Of a DNA stretch of 64,000 bases, positions 63,101-64,000 are shown in pieces. A program made the position numbers and the translations under genes. Source of the DNA: Ovis canadensis (Eukaryota > Chordata > Mammalia > Artiodactyla > Bovidae). Below the pieces are notes generated by a model, which had not been told where the DNA came from, did no database searches, and saw only the letters and a list, made by a program, of their open reading frames with translations. The stretch lies in NCBI RefSeq assembly GCF_042477335.2, contig NC_091247.1, forward strand, positions 11,335,501 to 11,399,500, read 5' to 3'. Positions within the stretch are counted from its first letter, which is position 1. Each line of letters starts with the position of its first letter.

Positions 63101-63822
63101 CTCCAGCAGGATATGGTCCCATAGAGTGATGGGGTTCCAGCGGGGGTGGAGACCTAGACTCTCACTCTGAACCTGAACTTCTAGAGCCTGCCTCATTTAG
63201 GGGTTGCCTCCACCTGTCTCCACCAGAGGCAGTGCCTTCTGTGGATGGTGAGTCCCCAGGACAGTGGCTGGTGTCTACACCGCCCCTCATACACACACGG
63301 GCCCCATTACCATCCACACGCATGAGCACGTGTGCACACACAGCACGGACATGTTGCACACACACACCCATCTACAGCCTTGCACTCATGAGCGCACACG
63401 GCCACACACACGCCCACCCTGGCCTCACACGTGCTCACACCTGCCTCCCCCGCCTCTTTCTGACTCCCCCAGGCTGGGGTCTCACCACATCTGGATCCTG
63501 AGCTGCTGCTGCCTGCAGGGCTGTGGGCTCAGCATGCGGGCACGGCGGCGGGCACTGGACACGGTGACAATCACCACACGGACCAGGATGCAGGTGTTGG
63601 CCTGGAGATCTGGTGTCAGAGCGCAGAAGGGGCTCCCCCTCCCCTGACCTGTCCCTCCCCAGCAGGACCCCGGGGCCTCTCTGCTCACAGTCAGCACAAA
63701 GAGCACGGGCCCCACAAAGGCCCAGATGGCGTCTGTGTGCACGTTGAGCCAGCAGTGCCCAGTGGCCATGTAGTCATGCGGGGACCTGGCCAGGGTGATG
63801 GCCACGATGGCCACAGGCACAC
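57106..63822 (-). CDS. ADGRD2: ADGRD2 (GPR144) 3' coding part: TM4 end to cytoplasmic tail
   Basis: Adhesion G-protein-coupled receptor, plasma membrane; function little known. Minus-strand exons: 63689-63822, 63486-63601, 62528-62648, 58368-58409, 58180-58233, 57987-58101, and a last exon from 57437. They join in frame with GT-AG introns. They encode [12 protein letters not shown] (end of TM4), the extracellular-loop CWLN, TM5 [14 protein letters not shown], the [19 protein letters not shown] segment, TM6 [19 protein letters not shown] and TM7 [17 protein letters not shown], then the basic tail [13 protein letters not shown]. The GAIN domain, GPS and TM1-3 lie beyond the right edge. The C-terminus is uncertain: either the frame runs on to a stop at 57106-57108, or a donor at 57378 is used (see finding). 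The symbol rests on the TM sequence and on synteny with NR5A1. Confidence 0.85.
57379..57437 (-). CDS. ADGRD2: ADGRD2 tail exon (tentative)
   Basis: Acceptor cccccttctag, 59 bases that complete the split Gly codon and add [19 protein letters not shown], then a possible donor gtgagg. The phase fits the previous exon exactly. If the donor is not used, the same frame stays open to a TGA at 57106-57108. Confidence 0.45.
57535..57665 (-). repeat. MIR SINE relic
   Basis: 'agaaaccaggacccagagag', 'ggaaagtaacttgcccaaag' and 'gcgcacagcaggggaagtag' in reversed-MIR order. Lies in an ADGRD2 intron. Confidence 0.75.
57987..58101 (-). CDS. ADGRD2: ADGRD2 cytoplasmic tail exon
   Basis: 115 bases, acceptor cctttcag, donor gtaaga. 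Encodes [20 protein letters not shown] to QRHLALR plus one base. A basic, proline/serine-rich intracellular tail with no domain recognised. Confidence 0.7.
58180..58233 (-). CDS. ADGRD2: ADGRD2 exon, start of cytoplasmic tail
   Basis: 54 bases, 18 codons, phase 0 at both ends: [18 protein letters not shown]. It continues the NGE of the TM7 exon into the conserved basic juxtamembrane helix of adhesion GPCRs. Confidence 0.85.
58368..58409 (-). CDS. ADGRD2: ADGRD2 micro-exon encoding the end of TM7
   Basis: 42 bases, 14 codons: [14 protein letters not shown]. Acceptor ctgtccccag, donor gtgagt. It follows LNSLQ of the upstream exon and forms the conserved LNSLQG-x-[YF]IF motif of adhesion-receptor TM7. 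Confidence 0.9.
58795..59180 (-). mobile_element. BovB (RTE clade) LINE 3' end
   Basis: The minus strand encodes the C-terminus of the BovB reverse transcriptase: [40 protein letters not shown] and [16 protein letters not shown]. The element is 5'-truncated, so only the last 120 or so codons and the short 3' end remain. BovB entered ruminants by horizontal transfer (established). The copy is inactive but little diverged. Confidence 0.93.
59780..59965 (-). mobile_element. Bov-tA SINE
   Basis: Reverse orientation: 'gagcccatggactgtagccc', 'caagaataccagagtgggtt', 'tcgaacctgtgtctcctgca' and 'tctctaccactagcgccac'. Nearly full length. Confidence 0.92.
61085..61340 (+). repeat. Purine-rich low-complexity tract
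   Basis: About 250 bases of mostly A and G (gagagagggaaaggcagggg and similar). It is pyrimidine-rich on the sense strand of ADGRD2. Confidence 0.7.
61441..61454. promoter_or_regulatory. RFX-type X-box palindrome
   Basis: GTTGCCATAGCAAC is a nearly perfect 14-base RFX dimer site (GTTGCCATGGCAAC with one mismatch), located in an ADGRD2 intron. RFX sites mark ciliary-gene promoters and enhancers. Confidence 0.55.
62528..62648 (-). CDS. ADGRD2: ADGRD2 exon encoding TM6 and the start of TM7
   Basis: 121 bases, acceptor tcctgcag, donor gtacct. Encodes [20 protein letters not shown], then [20 protein letters not shown]. The LGLTW motif is the adhesion-family TM6 signature. Confidence 0.93.
62649..63485 (-). 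other. ADGRD2: ADGRD2 intron with CA-rich tract
   Basis: 837 bases. An imperfect (CA)n-rich stretch lies at about 63285-63440 ('acacacacggg', 'gcacacacagca', 'cacacacacaccc'). A tandem 13-base duplication, 'cccaagcctggct', occurs near 62857-62885. No exon. Confidence 0.75.
63486..63601 (-). CDS. ADGRD2: ADGRD2 exon encoding the end of TM5 and intracellular loop 3
   Basis: 116 bases, acceptor gatctccag, donor gtgaga. Encodes [20 protein letters not shown], then [18 protein letters not shown] and two bases of the Trp completed in the next exon. A basic loop, as expected for the G-protein-facing side. Confidence 0.92.
63689..63822 (-). CDS. ADGRD2: ADGRD2 exon encoding the end of TM4, extracellular loop 2 and TM5
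   Basis: 134 bases, acceptor ttcccctag, donor gtgagc. Encodes [20 protein letters not shown], then [20 protein letters not shown] and FVLT. The Cys in GHCWL is the conserved loop-2 disulfide cysteine of the family. Upstream exons are outside the window. Confidence 0.92.
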
Positions 63823-64000
63823 CTAGGGGAATAAGAAGTGACCTCAGGACCACGCCACCCCTTTTGTCCTCCCTGGGAGCCAGCCCCTGTCCCGAGCTGC
63901 AGCCCCCAGACGTCCCACAGTAGCGGGTGTACTGGCGGCACTGGGTGATCCAGGAGTGGGGTTGGGTGGGCTTGATAGTGGTGGGTGGCACTGGAGCCCT
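63823..64000 (-). other. ADGRD2: ADGRD2 intron (window edge)
   Basis: Sequence upstream of the last visible acceptor. The frame stays open by chance to the edge, but the sequence does not look like TM4 (too many Cys, Thr, Gln and Pro) and lacks a donor at the required phase. It is treated as intron. Confidence 0.65.

Noticed and set aside
63823-63991. Extension of the ADGRD2 exon upstream (open minus frame to the window edge)
   Set aside because: A clear acceptor (cccctag) at 63823-63829 fits the TM4 Gly codon phase. The upstream residues are Cys/Gln/Pro-rich and do not form the expected membrane helix.

Overview
This window is nuclear DNA from a ruminant, most likely a bovid. The coding exons are vertebrate nuclear-receptor and adhesion-GPCR exons with ordinary GT-AG introns. 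The repeats are those of pecoran ruminants: Bov-tA / BOV-A2 SINEs, cetartiodactyl CHR tRNA-SINEs and a BovB (RTE) LINE end, over an older mammalian layer of MIR, L2, L1, hAT and Tigger1 relics. The gene order NR6A1 > NR5A1 > < ADGRD2 matches the conserved mammalian locus (human 9q33, inverted).

Layout: (1) 1-18.3 kb, + strand: the last three coding exons of NR6A1 (GCNF), then a 3'UTR of about 5 kb ending at AATAAA 18265-18270. That UTR holds several seed matches for let-7 and miR-196. One preceding intron contains a nearly full-length dead Tigger1 transposon, itself hit by a BOV-A2. (2) 18.3-27.3 kb: intergenic. (3) About 27.34-52.1 kb, + strand: the whole NR5A1 (SF-1/Ad4BP) gene. It has a proximal promoter with SOX9-type, E-box and CCAAT elements at the known spacing, a noncoding exon 1, and six coding exons (31513-50555) that join in frame to 461 codons plus stop. 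A poly(A) signal lies at 52083-52088. Introns 4 and 6, which hold the tissue enhancers in mouse, each contain one non-repeat, motif-dense block that is a good candidate for such an enhancer. (4) 52.1-55.1 kb: the gap between the convergent genes. (5) About 55.1-64.0 kb, - strand: the 3' half of ADGRD2 (GPR144), with exons for TM4-TM7 and the cytoplasmic tail. The rest of that gene lies beyond the right edge.

NR5A1 and NR6A1 are sister orphan nuclear receptors: SF-1 is the activator of steroidogenic and gonadal genes, GCNF a repressor acting in germ cells and early embryos. No operon-like, phage, CRISPR or other prokaryotic system is present. Coordinates of splice sites were read directly. Repeat ends are approximate unless a target-site duplication is given. 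Nothing here was checked by alignment.
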